DNA of 64,000 nucleotides from Halorubrum ezzemoulense DSM 17463 (GTDB lineage: Archaea; Halobacteriota; Halobacteria; Halobacteriales; Haloferacaceae). The translations under genes were made by a program, and so were the position numbers. Positions within the stretch are counted from its first letter, which is position 1. Each line of letters opens with the position of its first letter. This document shows positions 1 to 8,249 of this stretch, one piece after another. The notes under the pieces were generated by a model. It was not told the origin of the DNA. It saw only the letters and a list, made by a program, of their open reading frames with translations, and made no database searches. The stretch covers positions 1-64,000 of the forward strand of contig NZ_NEDJ01000005.1 in NCBI RefSeq assembly GCF_002114285.1, read 5' to 3'.

Positions 1-103
1 GGACACACCCGTACCCATTCCGAACACGGAAGTTAAGCCCACCAGCGTACCGTGAAGTACTGGAGTGAGCGATCCTCTGGGAACCACGGGTCGCCGCCTG
101 CCC
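1..103 (+). rRNA. rrf: 5S ribosomal RNA, 3' part (5' end cut by window edge)
   Basis: The window opens inside a 5S rRNA. The conserved core CCGAACACGGAAGTTAAGCCC is readable near bases 17-40, followed by the loop E/helix IV region around GTACTGGAGTGAGCGATCCT. The closing helix strand CGCCGCCTG at about 92-100 must pair with a 5' strand lying outside the window. The 3' end is set near base 103 by comparison with known haloarchaeal 5S molecules. The gene should be the last member of an rRNA operon. The usual tRNA-Cys after 5S is not present here; a terminator follows directly. Confidence 0.93.
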
Positions 104-130
104 ACTCATCCGGGAGAATACTCCCACTCA

Positions 131-160
131 GCCCACGGACGTATGTCCGTGGGCTTTTTT
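131..160 (+). terminator. Hairpin plus T6 terminator after 5S rRNA
   Basis: The sequence GCCCACGGAC, loop GTAT, GTCCGTGGGC makes a perfect 10-bp stem (11 with the flanking A-T pair) and is followed at once by six T residues. It lies about 28 bases after the 5S end and is the natural stop for the rRNA operon. Archaeal termination needs mainly the oligo-T tract, so the perfect GC-rich hairpin is more bacterial-looking than usual. Confidence 0.85.
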
Positions 161-425
161 GACGTATAGCGAGTAGCGAGGGCGTTGACGCGCGACCGCT
201 AGGCTTAAACGCTCCACAGCGACAGCTCCGGATCAGTCCGAGAAACCGCCGATATCGCCTGCCGGACAGCGCGAGAGGTCGCTTCGTACCGGTATCCGAT
301 CGACAGCAGCGGGTCATCGGCCCGCCGCACCGAATGCGCGGACAGTGATCGTCTCGGCGCGAGTCGTATCAGTACTAATAGTTTCGTCAGTAAGTTTATC
401 AGTTCTGTCGCTGAACCCAAGTGTA
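161..425. other. Intergenic stretch with promoter of the next gene
   Basis: No gene was found between the rRNA terminator and base 426, and no tRNA-Cys. The last 70 bases are less GC-rich. The hexamer TTTATC at 395-400 lies 26-31 bases before the ATG at 426 and is a good TATA candidate for a leaderless transcript. Several TCAGT pentamers occur around it at about 369-403 and could be regulator contacts, but this is only an impression. Confidence 0.55.
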
Positions 426-1271
426 ATGGGCGGACCGAACGGCACGGTACGGCTGTTCTGTGGCGAGCAGCCGTCGGTCCGCGACGGAGTCGACTCGGAC
501 CGTGTCGTGTCCGTCCTGTTTGGGACCGACGTGGAAAGGTGGCGGAGCGGCTGGGATCGAGCGCGAGCGAGACCGCCCGACAGAGAGGCGGTAGTGGACG
601 TGAACGATATCGCTCGGAGCGGGACCGCCGCGTCGACGCCGGTCGTACCGAACAACGGCCTCGCTTACACGGTCCTCGGCCGGACCGTGGAAAGCGAACG
701 GGTTTTTGACGCCGTCGCCGACCACTTCGACGGCGTCCCCGATGGCGCGATCGATGTGGTGGTCGACGACCTCGCGCCCGTCGCCGCCCGGGAAGGCGTC
801 GACTCGGCAGTCGCGTTCGTGGACCGTCTCCTCGAGCGGTTTGTGGGGAGAGTGGGTCGGATTTCGATGGGGTGCTCGTTCGAGATCCCCGTGGAGTTGC
901 TGTCACGAGTCGGCGCCCGCGCCGATGTCGTCGTCGGGCCCGACGCGGAGGCGGTGACGGCGGTCGAGCGGCTCTCCCGCGAGGATCCCACGACGTTCGG
1001 GTACGTCCGTCGCCACTGGGTGGAGGCCAAACGCGGCATCGAGACGTGCGACCGAAACTACCCGCAGTCGAAGCAGGTACACGCCGCGCTGGCGGACCCG
1101 GAGACGACGCCGCGAACGCTGGGGGCGACGCTGTCGGGGATGGTCACGCTCGGCGCGCTCGAAACGTGGGGAGACACCGTCGGCCCGACCCGGTACGATC
1201 TCACCGCGTACCGGCCGAAACGGACGTGGGCGCTCGGTGCGGCGATCGCGACGGGCGTCTCAGACGACTGA
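426..1271 (+). CDS. Haloarchaeal conserved protein, RecA/KaiC-like fold (DUF7504-like)
   Basis: This is a 281-residue acidic protein with no membrane segment or signal peptide. The ATG at 426 is chosen because a TATA box sits 26-31 bases upstream and the residues before it (an open extension to 345) look like translated promoter. The central pattern of strand, DDLAPV, helix, VDRLLERFVGRVGRI, strand resembles the core of degenerate RecA/KaiC-type domains common in haloarchaea (the group often labelled DUF7504). No Walker A motif is visible, so ATP hydrolysis is unlikely. Such proteins often accompany signal-transduction genes, and a histidine kinase lies 1.4 kb away. The family is recalled from pattern, not searched; the function is unknown. 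Confidence 0.6.
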   Translation: MGGPNGTVRLFCGEQPSVRDGVDSDRVVSVLFGTDVERWRSGWDRARARPPDREAVVDVNDIARSGTAASTPVVPNNGLAYTVLGRTVESERVFDAVADHFDGVPDGAIDVVVDDLAPVAAREGVDSAVAFVDRLLERFVGRVGRISMGCSFEIPVELLSRVGARADVVVGPDAEAVTAVERLSREDPTTFGYVRRHWVEAKRGIETCDRNYPQSKQVHAALADPETTPRTLGATLSGMVTLGALETWGDTVGPTRYDLTAYRPKRTWALGAAIATGVSDD

Positions 1272-1298
1272 AGGCGGGGTCGTACCGCAGTAGACGCG

Positions 1299-1601
1299 CT
1301 ACTCTTTTGATCCGTCCCGAGCGTCCGCCTCCGCGACGCGTTCGAGGTCGGCATTCACCACAGTCCCGTTCGGCTCCAGCGTCACGCTCCCGAGCGATGC
1401 GGTCTCGCCCGTGTCGTACCGCGCGGCGACGGCCTCCAGCGTCGCTTGTCGGTCGAGCCGCTCCCACACGGCCTCCGCGATGAGCGACTGGAACGCCTCT
1501 GGGTCGGTCCATCCGGCGTCGATATCTGATGGAACACCGACGACGACGCGCAGTTCCGTTTCGGTGACGCGGATGCCGACGCCGAACGTGTCCGCACACA
1601 T
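1299..1601 (-). CDS. Small haloarchaeal protein of unknown function
   Basis: This 100-residue acidic protein begins MCADTFGVGIRVTETELRVV and ends in a charged tail. The start at 1601 is preferred because upstream of it the open frame has no conserved look. It alternates strand-like stretches (VGIRVTETELRVVVGVP) and a helix containing VWERLDRQATLEAVAARY. No cysteines arranged for metal, no membrane span and no recognised domain were seen. It is convergent with the upstream plus-strand gene, 27 bases away, and head-to-head with the DMT transporter gene that starts 139 bases further on, so the two may share a divergent promoter region. Confidence 0.55.
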   Translation of the reverse strand: MCADTFGVGIRVTETELRVVVGVPSDIDAGWTDPEAFQSLIAEAVWERLDRQATLEAVAARYDTGETASLGSVTLEPNGTVVNADLERVAEADARDGSKE

Positions 1602-1740
1602 GTGTGCCGGTTCGCGTCGCGGAGTGAAATCACCGTCGGCGTCGGTCGCTGACCGAGGATCACGGGAGTATCTGCGTCGCGTCGGTCGATCGGCTCTCGA
1701 AAGCCGTAAGCAGTCGCCGTTCGAAGCGTCGTGGAACCCG

Positions 1741-2625
1741 ATGACCTCGAACCCGGCGGTGTCACCCAAGGCGGCGCTGGCGACGGCGGTCGCAGCCGTG
1801 AGCGCGGGCGCCATCCTCGTCCGTCTGAGCGAGGCGCCGAGTTCGGTCACCGCCTTCTATCGGGTGTTGTTCACGACGGTGCCACTGGGGGCGGTCGCTG
1901 CGTGGCGGTATCGAGCGGATCTCGCGCGGATCCGGCCCCGCGATCTCGCGTTCGCGGCCCTGTCCGGGGTCGCGCTCGCGGTTCACTTCGCGGCGTGGTT
2001 CGAGAGCCTCCGGTGGACGAGCGTCGCCGCGAGTGTGACCCTCGTTCAGGCGCAACCGGTGTTCGTCGCGCTCGGCGCCTGGCTGCTGTTGCGCGAGCGC
2101 GTTACCCGCCGCATGGCGGCGGGTATCGCCGTCGCGGTGGGCGGGATGGTGTCGATGTCGTTCGGTGACTTCCTCAGCGGCGTGGCGGTCGGCCCCCGTC
2201 CGCTGTACGGAAACGCGCTGGCGTTGACCGGGGCGGTCGCCGCCGCGGGCTACGTGTTGGCCGGGCGGTCGCTGCGGCAACGCATCTCGCTCGTCCCCTA
2301 CGTCACGGTCGTGTACGGCGTCTGCGTGCTCGTCTTGCTCTCGTTCGTCCTCGCGGCGGGACATCCGCTTACGGGATACCCGCCTCGGGAATGGCTCCTG
2401 TTCGTCGGCCTCGCGGCCGGTCCGGGGCTACTCGGCCACACCGTTCTCAACTGGGCGCTCGCACACCTCGAGTCGAGCGTCGTCTCCGTCTCGCTGCTCG
2501 GCGAACCGGTCGGGGCGACGCTGCTCGCCGTCGCGTTCCTGTCGGAGACTCCGACGCCGGCGACGGTCGTCGGCGGGTGCGTCGTTCTCTTGGGGATATA
2601 CGTCACGGCGGCCGCTGACCGGTGA
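1741..2625 (+). CDS. DMT-superfamily transporter, EamA type
   Basis: This 294-residue protein has about ten hydrophobic helices arranged as two EamA repeats, the usual form of 10-TM drug/metabolite transporters. The first repeat begins with SAGAILVRLSEAP and AFYRVLF; the second contains GNALALTGAVAAAGYVLAGR and, near the end, SSVVSVSLLGEPVGATLLA, a conserved late-helix signature of this family. The ATG at 1741 was chosen because the transporter homology starts there; a much longer open frame upstream is GC-driven. The substrate cannot be read from sequence; amino acids, sugars or metabolites are all transported in the superfamily. A second EamA gene lies at 53094. Confidence 0.85.
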   Translation: MTSNPAVSPKAALATAVAAVSAGAILVRLSEAPSSVTAFYRVLFTTVPLGAVAAWRYRADLARIRPRDLAFAALSGVALAVHFAAWFESLRWTSVAASVTLVQAQPVFVALGAWLLLRERVTRRMAAGIAVAVGGMVSMSFGDFLSGVAVGPRPLYGNALALTGAVAAAGYVLAGRSLRQRISLVPYVTVVYGVCVLVLLSFVLAAGHPLTGYPPREWLLFVGLAAGPGLLGHTVLNWALAHLESSVVSVSLLGEPVGATLLAVAFLSETPTPATVVGGCVVLLGIYVTAAADR

Positions 2626-2688
2626 CAGCGTTTTCAGCGTCGATATTTTGGTGTAAACGTTGAAACCGTCTGGCCGGTTGATTAAGAT

Positions 2689-4266
2689 ATGGACCGGCGA
2701 ACGGTCGTCGCGTTTGTAGGAGACAATGCCCGCGCGAGCGACCGCGTAACGCGCGCAGTCGACGCCGCTTGGAAGGGGCCCGACGGACCGACGGTTCGGA
2801 CGTTCGCCCCGGCCGATCTGGGTGAGGAACGCGACGACGAGGGCCCGCTGAACGACACCTGCGGTGTCGTCGTCACCGCCGCGGCGGCGGCCGACGACGC
2901 GGTAACGGAGCGGCTCGCGGCGCTCCCGTCGAACGTGCCGGTGATCGCGCTCGTCGAGGACGCGACGACGGAGACGATCCGCGCCCTGCTGGCGGCCGGC
3001 GTTGACGACGTGGTCACCGTCGACGACTGGGCGCTGTCCCCCGACGAGAGCGACGCCGTCCGGTCGCTCGCCGAACGCCTCGCGGGACTGTTAGAGCCCG
3101 ACCGCGTCCAGCTCGGAACCGACGATGTCGCTCGCCTCTCTGAGGTCTTGCTCGACGCCGGGACGACGCTGATGAGCACCCGCACCGACGAGGTCGGAAC
3201 GAAGATCGAGTGGACGATGGAGAACGTCGGCGAGCACGCCGAGCTCGACCGGATAATCTGTTACCGAGAGGAGGACGGGCAGTTCGTGCCGGCGTACAGC
3301 TGGTGTCCCGACGGCTTCGACCCCGCCCCGAGGCGGTTCGATGACTTCCCAGACCCCGACCAGCTGTCGACGTTCGGCAACGTCGCTCGGGGGGCGGCTC
3401 CTCCGCGCGGTGAAGACGTCTCGACCGCTGACACTGACGAGGCGGGTCCGCCGGCGACGGTTCACGTACCGCTCGTCGTCGACTGGGAGCTGAGCGGAAT
3501 CGTCGCTTTCGAGTCCGACGACTACCGGACGTGGACCGACGACGAGGTCGACCTGTACCGTACTCTCGGGGATCTGGTCGCGCACACGATCGCGCGCAAC
3601 GACCGTCGGGCGGCGCTCCGCCGACAGGCGGAACAGCTCGAGCAGTTCAGTGCGGTCGTCTCACACGATCTCCGGAATCCGCTAAACGTGCTCTCGGGGT
3701 ACCTGTCGCTCTCCGAGGACGAGCTGACGCCGTCGCGATACGATGCCATGAGCGGCGCGGTCGACCGCATGGAAACGCTGATCGACGATTTGCTCATGCT
3801 CGCGCGGCGCGGGGAGGCGATCGGCGAGACGGAGTCGGTTCCGATCGAGGCCGTCGCGAAAGACGCGTGGGCGTCCGTCCGGTCGCCCGAGGCGACGCTC
3901 ACTATCGCGGATGAGGTCGGTCAGGTCGAGGCCGACCCGGGACGACTCCGGCAGGCGCTGGAGAACCTCTTCCGGAACGCGATCGATCACGCGGGCCGGG
4001 ATGTGGCGATAGAGATCGGCCCGCTCACCACGGAGGACGGCCGCCGCGGGATGTACGTCGCGGACGACGGTCCGGGGATACCGGTCGAACTCGCCGACAC
4101 GGTCTTCGACTCCGGCGTCTCGTCCGCCGACAGCTCAGGGATCGGGCTGGCGATCGTCGACCGGATCGTGGAGGCCCACGAGTGGGACATCGAGGCCCGA
4201 AACGACGACGGCGCGGTCTTCGAGCTCACGTTCGGCGCGAGCGCGACGCAGGTCGCGTCGGCGTAG
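2689..4266 (+). CDS. Sensor histidine kinase with receiver-like and GAF domains
   Basis: The product has 525 residues and no membrane segment, so it is a cytoplasmic sensor. Residues 1-135 look like a degenerate receiver domain (GDNARASDRV, VPVIALVED, AGVDDVVTV). About 145-300 fit a GAF domain (ESDDYRTWTDDEVDLYRTLGDLVAHTIARN at its end). The HisKA helix carries the phospho-acceptor His326 in SHDLRNP. The ATPase domain has the N box around Asn430 (LFRNAIDHA), G1 DDGPGIP at 459-465 and G2 GIGLAIV at 484-490. All catalytic motifs are intact. No response regulator lies beside it, which is common for orphan haloarchaeal kinases. A TATA-like stretch lies around 2647-2655. Confidence 0.9.
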   Translation: MDRRTVVAFVGDNARASDRVTRAVDAAWKGPDGPTVRTFAPADLGEERDDEGPLNDTCGVVVTAAAAADDAVTERLAALPSNVPVIALVEDATTETIRALLAAGVDDVVTVDDWALSPDESDAVRSLAERLAGLLEPDRVQLGTDDVARLSEVLLDAGTTLMSTRTDEVGTKIEWTMENVGEHAELDRIICYREEDGQFVPAYSWCPDGFDPAPRRFDDFPDPDQLSTFGNVARGAAPPRGEDVSTADTDEAGPPATVHVPLVVDWELSGIVAFESDDYRTWTDDEVDLYRTLGDLVAHTIARNDRRAALRRQAEQLEQFSAVVSHDLRNPLNVLSGYLSLSEDELTPSRYDAMSGAVDRMETLIDDLLMLARRGEAIGETESVPIEAVAKDAWASVRSPEATLTIADEVGQVEADPGRLRQALENLFRNAIDHAGRDVAIEIGPLTTEDGRRGMYVADDGPGIPVELADTVFDSGVSSADSSGIGLAIVDRIVEAHEWDIEARNDDGAVFELTFGASATQVASA

Positions 4267-4304
4267 CGGATTCGCTCGGTGTCGGCGGCGGCTCCGTGAC
4301 GCCG

Positions 4305-4805
4305 TTATGCGTCGGAGAACCGGTCGACGGTGCGCCGGTGACGGTCTCGGAACATGCCCTCGAACCCGATTTTCGCCGCGGGTCCGACGAAGTCGCCGAG
4401 CGGGCCGAGCGGCAGTCGATACGCGACCGTATCGACGAGCAGGGTCTCGTCCCCGTCGGCGTAGAACGCGTGGGTGTGCTGCCACCGTCGGAACGGTCCG
4501 TCCTCCATCTCGTCGACGAACCGCGCGGAGCGCTCGGGCGGGGTCTCCCCGTCGGGGTCGCGCTCGACGATGCGCGAAGTCCACCGCTGACGCGGGCCCG
4601 CTCCGAACGGTCGGACCGACATCTCGATCGCCGATCCGGCGACGAGAACCCCCGGATCGGACTCGCCGTCCGGTCCCTCCACGCCGTCGATGTGGAGGCG
4701 CATCCAGTCGGGGGTGAGTTCGCGCAGTCCGTCGACCGTGGAGTGGAACGCCCACACGTCTTCGACCGGAGCGGGCACCCGAATCGTCCGCCTGTACGTC
4801 GGCAT
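4305..4805 (-). CDS. SRPBCC (START/cyclase-like) ligand-binding protein
   Basis: This 166-residue protein starts MPTYRRTIRVPAPVEDVWAF, the classic first strand and helix of the SRPBCC fold (a strand ending in VPAPVEDVWAF and then a helix with VDGLRELTPDW). The C-terminal long helix IGFEGMFRDRHRRTVDRFSD closes the cavity. Cell-division-inhibitor-like and cyclase/dehydrase-like SRPBCC proteins have this layout. The start at 4805 is set by the fold; an extension to 4868 has no homology look. The ligand is unknown. It is divergent from the DNA glycosylase gene, 89 bases away. Confidence 0.8.
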   Translation of the reverse strand: MPTYRRTIRVPAPVEDVWAFHSTVDGLRELTPDWMRLHIDGVEGPDGESDPGVLVAGSAIEMSVRPFGAGPRQRWTSRIVERDPDGETPPERSARFVDEMEDGPFRRWQHTHAFYADGDETLLVDTVAYRLPLGPLGDFVGPAAKIGFEGMFRDRHRRTVDRFSDA

Positions 4806-4894
4806 ACGTCCGGTACGGTGCGGTCGGACAAAAAGCCGTCCACGGCGGGCCGCGACCGAAACTCGCATGCCTGCGCGCGCGCTGATCGAATACG

Positions 4895-5821
4895 ATGGAA
4901 CGCGGGGCGATCGACGTCGGCGATCTGGCTGGACCGTTCGACCTTCAGGCGACCCTCGAAAGCGGCCAGAGTTACCTCTGGAACCGGTCCGACGGCGACA
5001 CGTATGACGAACTTCACGCGCACGGCGGCGACGCGTGGTACGAAACCGTCGTCGATCCGATCCCCGGGGTGACTGACGAGCGCGTCGCGGTGCGGGTCCG
5101 ACAGGAGGGAGGCGTCCACGACGGCACCCTCCGCTGGGAGGCGTCGACGGACGTTGAGCCGCTGTTGACGCACCTGCTCCGGCTCGACGACGACCTCAAC
5201 GCGATCCTCGACGCCACGCCAGATCTGCCCCTGCTGGAGCGCGCGTACGACGCCTACGAGGGAATGCGACTGACCCGCGACCCGGTCTTCCCGTGTCTGA
5301 TCTCGTTCATCTGTTCGGCCCAGATGCGGGTTGCCCGGATCCACGGGATGCAGCGCCGGCTCCGAGAGACGTACGGGGACGCAGTTCGACTCGACGACGA
5401 GACGTATCGGGCGTTCCCGACGCCCGAGCAGCTGGCGGCGCGGACGGAGGACGAACTCCGTGATCTCTCCTTGGGCTACCGCGCGCCGTACGTCCAGCGG
5501 ACCGCGGAGATGGTCGCGACGGGCGAGGCCGACCTCTCGGAAGCGGCCGATCTCCCCTACGAAGAGGCCCGCGAGTCGCTCACGCGGTTCGTCGGCGTCG
5601 GTGACAAGGTCGCCGACTGCGTACTGCTGTTCTCGCTGGGATTCCTGGAGGCGGTGCCGTTGGACACGTGGATCCGCACCACCATCGAGGAGTATTACCC
5701 CGACTGCGACCGCGGGAGCTACGCCGCGACCTCCCGCGCGATCCGCGAGCGCTTCGGGGGCGAGTTCGCCGGCTACGCCCAGACGTACGTGTTCTACTAC
5801 CTCCGCGCCGGCGGCGAGTGA
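4895..5821 (+). CDS. ogg: 8-oxoguanine DNA glycosylase/AP lyase, OGG1-like
   Basis: The 308-residue product should excise oxidised guanine from DNA and nick the abasic site. The N-terminal domain has the OGG signature LQATLESGQSYLW; the middle has FICSAQMRVARI. The helix-hairpin-helix/GPD motif GVGDKVADC carries the Schiff-base Lys238, and the following VPLDTWI supplies the catalytic Asp257. These match the Lys/Asp pair of human OGG1 in order and spacing. The length suits the archaeal OGG1-like group. It shares an upstream region with the SRPBCC gene; DNA repair and that gene have no obvious link. Confidence 0.9.
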   Translation: MERGAIDVGDLAGPFDLQATLESGQSYLWNRSDGDTYDELHAHGGDAWYETVVDPIPGVTDERVAVRVRQEGGVHDGTLRWEASTDVEPLLTHLLRLDDDLNAILDATPDLPLLERAYDAYEGMRLTRDPVFPCLISFICSAQMRVARIHGMQRRLRETYGDAVRLDDETYRAFPTPEQLAARTEDELRDLSLGYRAPYVQRTAEMVATGEADLSEAADLPYEEARESLTRFVGVGDKVADCVLLFSLGFLEAVPLDTWIRTTIEEYYPDCDRGSYAATSRAIRERFGGEFAGYAQTYVFYYLRAGGE

Positions 5822-5889
5822 CCGGCGCGGCGCCCGGAGTCCGGCGCGGCCGAAGTTTGATACTCGTTCGCGTGGTACGCACAATCGTG

Positions 5890-6348
5890 ATGGACTGTCG
5901 AGTCGTCGTCGAGGCCGCGGTCCCGGTGTACGACGTGAAGACCGCCGACGAGGCGGTCCGGATCGCCATCTCGAAGACCGGTGAGATGCTCAACCCGGAC
6001 CTCAACTACGTCGAGATCGACACCGGGACCCGGACGTCGCCGAGCGGCGAACCGCTCGATCCGGCGTTCGTCGCGGCCGACGAGGCGCTCGTCGCCTTGG
6101 AGCTCCGGATGGACGTGTTCAACGTCGACCGCGGCGAACACGCCAGCCGCGTCGCGCGAAAGGAGATCGGGAAGCGACTTCGCAACATCCCGCTGAAGGT
6201 CCTTACCGTCACCGAGATCGGTCCCGAAGAGAGCGACCGCGCCGACGACGCGTCGACCGCGACAGGAAAGTCAGTGTCGGGCGACGAGGAGTCGAGCCGC
6301 AGCGACGGATCGGCACTCAGCGGCGGCGAGGAGCACGAGGAGTTCTGA
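5890..6348 (+). CDS. UPF0212 (DUF555) family protein
   Basis: The protein has 152 residues and begins MDCRVVVEAAVPVYDVKTAD, followed by NPDLNYVEI, both hallmarks of archaeal DUF555/UPF0212 proteins. The conserved domain covers about residues 1-115. The rest is a low-complexity tail rich in Ser, Asp and Glu, as haloarchaeal versions often have. Function is not established for the family. The ATG at 5890 begins exactly at the domain; open sequence upstream belongs to the end of the glycosylase region. It follows the glycosylase by 68 bases on the same strand and may be cotranscribed. Confidence 0.85.
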   Translation: MDCRVVVEAAVPVYDVKTADEAVRIAISKTGEMLNPDLNYVEIDTGTRTSPSGEPLDPAFVAADEALVALELRMDVFNVDRGEHASRVARKEIGKRLRNIPLKVLTVTEIGPEESDRADDASTATGKSVSGDEESSRSDGSALSGGEEHEEF

Positions 6349-6444
6349 GCCGGTCGCCTCCGTGCTGCCGGCTCTCGACGGGAGCGGCCGCGACGCTGGT
6401 CGGCGTTTGGTGCGGTCGGCGAGGAGCGGTACGCGGTAAACGTC

Positions 6445-6678
6445 TCAGTCGGCCGTCGGGGCCAGCGGCTCCGATTCGGACGACTCCATCGGCTCAGTGA
6501 TTCCCTCTGTCAGCTTGAAAACGGCCGCCTTGTGGTCGGTCTTCGATTTGTGGATCGACGTCGGTTTCACGCCCAGTTCCTCGTAGGCTTCGAGATCAAC
6601 GTCGTCGTCCCAGAACTCGCACTGTTTTCGTACCTCCGCGAGGAGACCGTGAAGATGGATGAGCTCCTGCTTCTTCAT
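6445..6678 (-). CDS. UPF0058 family protein (copy 1)
   Basis: This 77-residue protein begins MKKQELIHLHGLLAEVRKQCE and contains SIHKSKTDHKAAVFKL, matching the UPF0058 family: a short helical hairpin with conserved His and a HKSKxxHxxAVF motif. The motif could bind a metal, but the role is unknown. The strong TATA-like run TTTATATTATTA at 6705-6716 on the opposite strand sense lies 27-38 bases before the ATG, suggesting a leaderless, well-expressed transcript. A second family member lies at 31793-32071. Confidence 0.85.
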   Translation of the reverse strand: MKKQELIHLHGLLAEVRKQCEFWDDDVDLEAYEELGVKPTSIHKSKTDHKAAVFKLTEGITEPMESSESEPLAPTAD

Positions 6679-6704
6679 GAGTACCAGTCCTTTGCTACCG
6701 GAGG

Positions 6705-6716
6705 TTTATATTATTA
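6705..6716 (-). promoter_or_regulatory. TATA box of the UPF0058 gene
   Basis: An AT-only tract in a GC-rich neighbourhood lies 27-38 bases upstream of the start codon at 6678, the expected TATA position for a leaderless archaeal transcript. The stretch from 6679 to 6921 holds no gene. Confidence 0.6.
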
Positions 6717-6826
6717 TCTTGAGTAACGTTACCACACTATCCGCGTATTTCGCGAGTAGCAACGCGGAGAAGTGGGTTCTCGATAGATCGTTCAGGATCG
6801 TTTCCCGCGATCCGTCGCTACCCGAG

Positions 6827-6850
6827 GTCGACGACGATAAAAAAGTCGTT
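6827..6850 (-). terminator. Possible oligo-T terminator after the zinc-ribbon gene
   Basis: Read on the minus strand, six T residues (6839-6844) are flanked by a weak 5-bp inverted repeat (ACGAC/GTCGT). They lie about 80 bases after the stop of the zinc-ribbon gene at 6922. Oligo-T alone can terminate archaeal RNA polymerase. Confidence 0.4.
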
Positions 6851-6921
6851 CGCGAGACGCCGACCGTGTGCGGTCGGGGCTCCGGTCTCAGGGGTGGTCG
6901 AGCCCCCGACCCGGCACGGCG

Positions 6922-7101
6922 CTACTGGAACTGTCTGACGGCTTCGAGGTCGCGCTCGGTTCGCATGAACTCGGTCAGGCGCCGCGTCGCGTGACACGCC
7001 GGACAACTGAAGTTAGACCGCAGGTCCTGAAGCTCGGCCGGGTTGTCCTGCCACTCCTTGCCGCACTCCGGACAGACGAGTCTGACGAACGCATCAACCA
7101 T
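6922..7101 (-). CDS. Small zinc-ribbon protein
   Basis: The 59-residue product contains two CxxC pairs, Cys10/Cys13 (CPEC) and Cys33/Cys36 (CPAC), spaced as in a single zinc ribbon, followed by a charged helix (RRLTEFMRTERDLEAVRQF). Such DUF7836-like mini-proteins are common in haloarchaea and their role is unknown; nucleic acid or protein contact is plausible. The start at 7101 is used because the open extension to 7179 has no conserved look and crosses the probable promoter. It is downstream of, and cotranscribed in direction with, the TFB gene whose start is at 8249. Confidence 0.75.
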   Translation of the reverse strand: MVDAFVRLVCPECGKEWQDNPAELQDLRSNFSCPACHATRRLTEFMRTERDLEAVRQFQ

Positions 7102-7202
7102 GTCACCCTGTACAGTCGGCCGCGTTAAAAACGTGGGTGGCGATCGGGGGTCGAGTGTCGAGCCCGACGAGACCGACATCGAACCGAGTTCCTGACGGCG
7201 CC

Positions 7203-8249
7203 TCAGGCGCTCGCGGCGCCGCTCGCGTCGAGGAGCTCCTTGTATCGATTCCGGATGGTGACCTCGCTGATGTCGGCGACCTCCGAGACCTGACTCTGCG
7301 TCACCTTCTCGTTCGACAGGAGCGCGGCGGCGTAGACGGCGGCGGCGGCCAGTCCGACCGGCGACTTACCGCTCGTGATCCCGGCGTTCGCGGCGTCGTC
7401 GAGCAGTTCGCGTGCGCGCCGCTCCGTCTCCTCCGAGAGGCCGAGCCGCGAGACGAACCGCGGGACGTAGCTCGTCGGGTCCGCCGGCTGGACGCGCAGT
7501 CCGAGCTCGCGGATGACGTACCGGTACGTTCGCGTGAGCTCCATCTTCTCGACGCGGGAGACCGTCGTGAACTCGTCGAGGCTCCGCGGGTTCCCCACCT
7601 GCCGGGCTGCGGCGTACAGCGAGGCCGTCGCGACGCCCTCGATGGAGCGGCCGGGAAGCAGGTCCTCGTCGAGCGCGCGGCGGTAGATGACGCTCGCGGT
7701 CTCGCGGACGTTGTCGGGGAGGCCGAGGGCGCTGGCCATGCGGTCGATCTCGCCGAGCGCCTGCTTCAGGTTGCGCTCCTTGGAGTCGCGGGTGCGGAAC
7801 CGTTCGTTCCACGTCCGCAGCCGTTGCATGCGGCGTCGCTGTCGGCCCGAGAGCGACTTGCCGTAGGCGTCCTTATCCTGCCAGCCGATGTTCGTCGAGA
7901 GCCCCTTGTCGTGCATCATGTTCGTCGTCGGAGCGCCGACCCGCGACTTGCTGTCCCGCTCGTTCGAGTTGAACGCGCGCCACTCCGGCCCGCGGTCGAC
8001 CGAGTCCGCCTCGACGACGAGCCCGCAGTCGTCACACACCGTCTCGCCGTGCTCCGTGTCGGTCGCGAGCCGACCGCCGCACTCGGGGCAGGTCGTGGTG
8101 CGCTCGCGCTCGCTCTCCGTCGGCTCCGCGACGGCCGCCGACTCCGACGCCCTCGTTCGCGTGCGCTCGCCGCCCGCGGACGCGTCCGCGGAGTCCGCCC
8201 GTCCTTCCCGTTCCGTGCCGCCGTCGCTGTAGGTATGTGTCTCCGTCAT
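7203..8249 (-). CDS. tfb: Transcription initiation factor IIB (first copy)
   Basis: The 348-residue TFIIB homologue recruits RNA polymerase to TBP-bound promoters. It has an acidic, Ser-rich 50-residue N-terminal extension, then a zinc ribbon with Cys54, Cys57, Cys72 and Cys75, the B-reader/linker segment [21 protein letters not shown], and two cyclin repeats (about 150-240 and 245-340) with SIEGVATASLYAAARQ and GKSPVGLAAAAVYAAALL. The second repeat ends with the DNA-recognition helix TIRNRYKELLD. Haloarchaea carry several TFBs of different specificity; another is at 27417-28370. Its upstream region is unusually AT-rich. Confidence 0.95.
   Translation of the reverse strand: MTETHTYSDGGTEREGRADSADASAGGERTRTRASESAAVAEPTESERERTTTCPECGGRLATDTEHGETVCDDCGLVVEADSVDRGPEWRAFNSNERDSKSRVGAPTTNMMHDKGLSTNIGWQDKDAYGKSLSGRQRRRMQRLRTWNERFRTRDSKERNLKQALGEIDRMASALGLPDNVRETASVIYRRALDEDLLPGRSIEGVATASLYAAARQVGNPRSLDEFTTVSRVEKMELTRTYRYVIRELGLRVQPADPTSYVPRFVSRLGLSEETERRARELLDDAANAGITSGKSPVGLAAAAVYAAALLSNEKVTQSQVSEVADISEVTIRNRYKELLDASGAASA

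Noticed and set aside
1411-1740. A 110-codon N-terminal extension of the first DMT transporter
   Set aside because: The extension is Ser/Arg-rich, overlaps the divergent small gene and is unlike any EamA protein; the ATG at 1741 starts the first helix.
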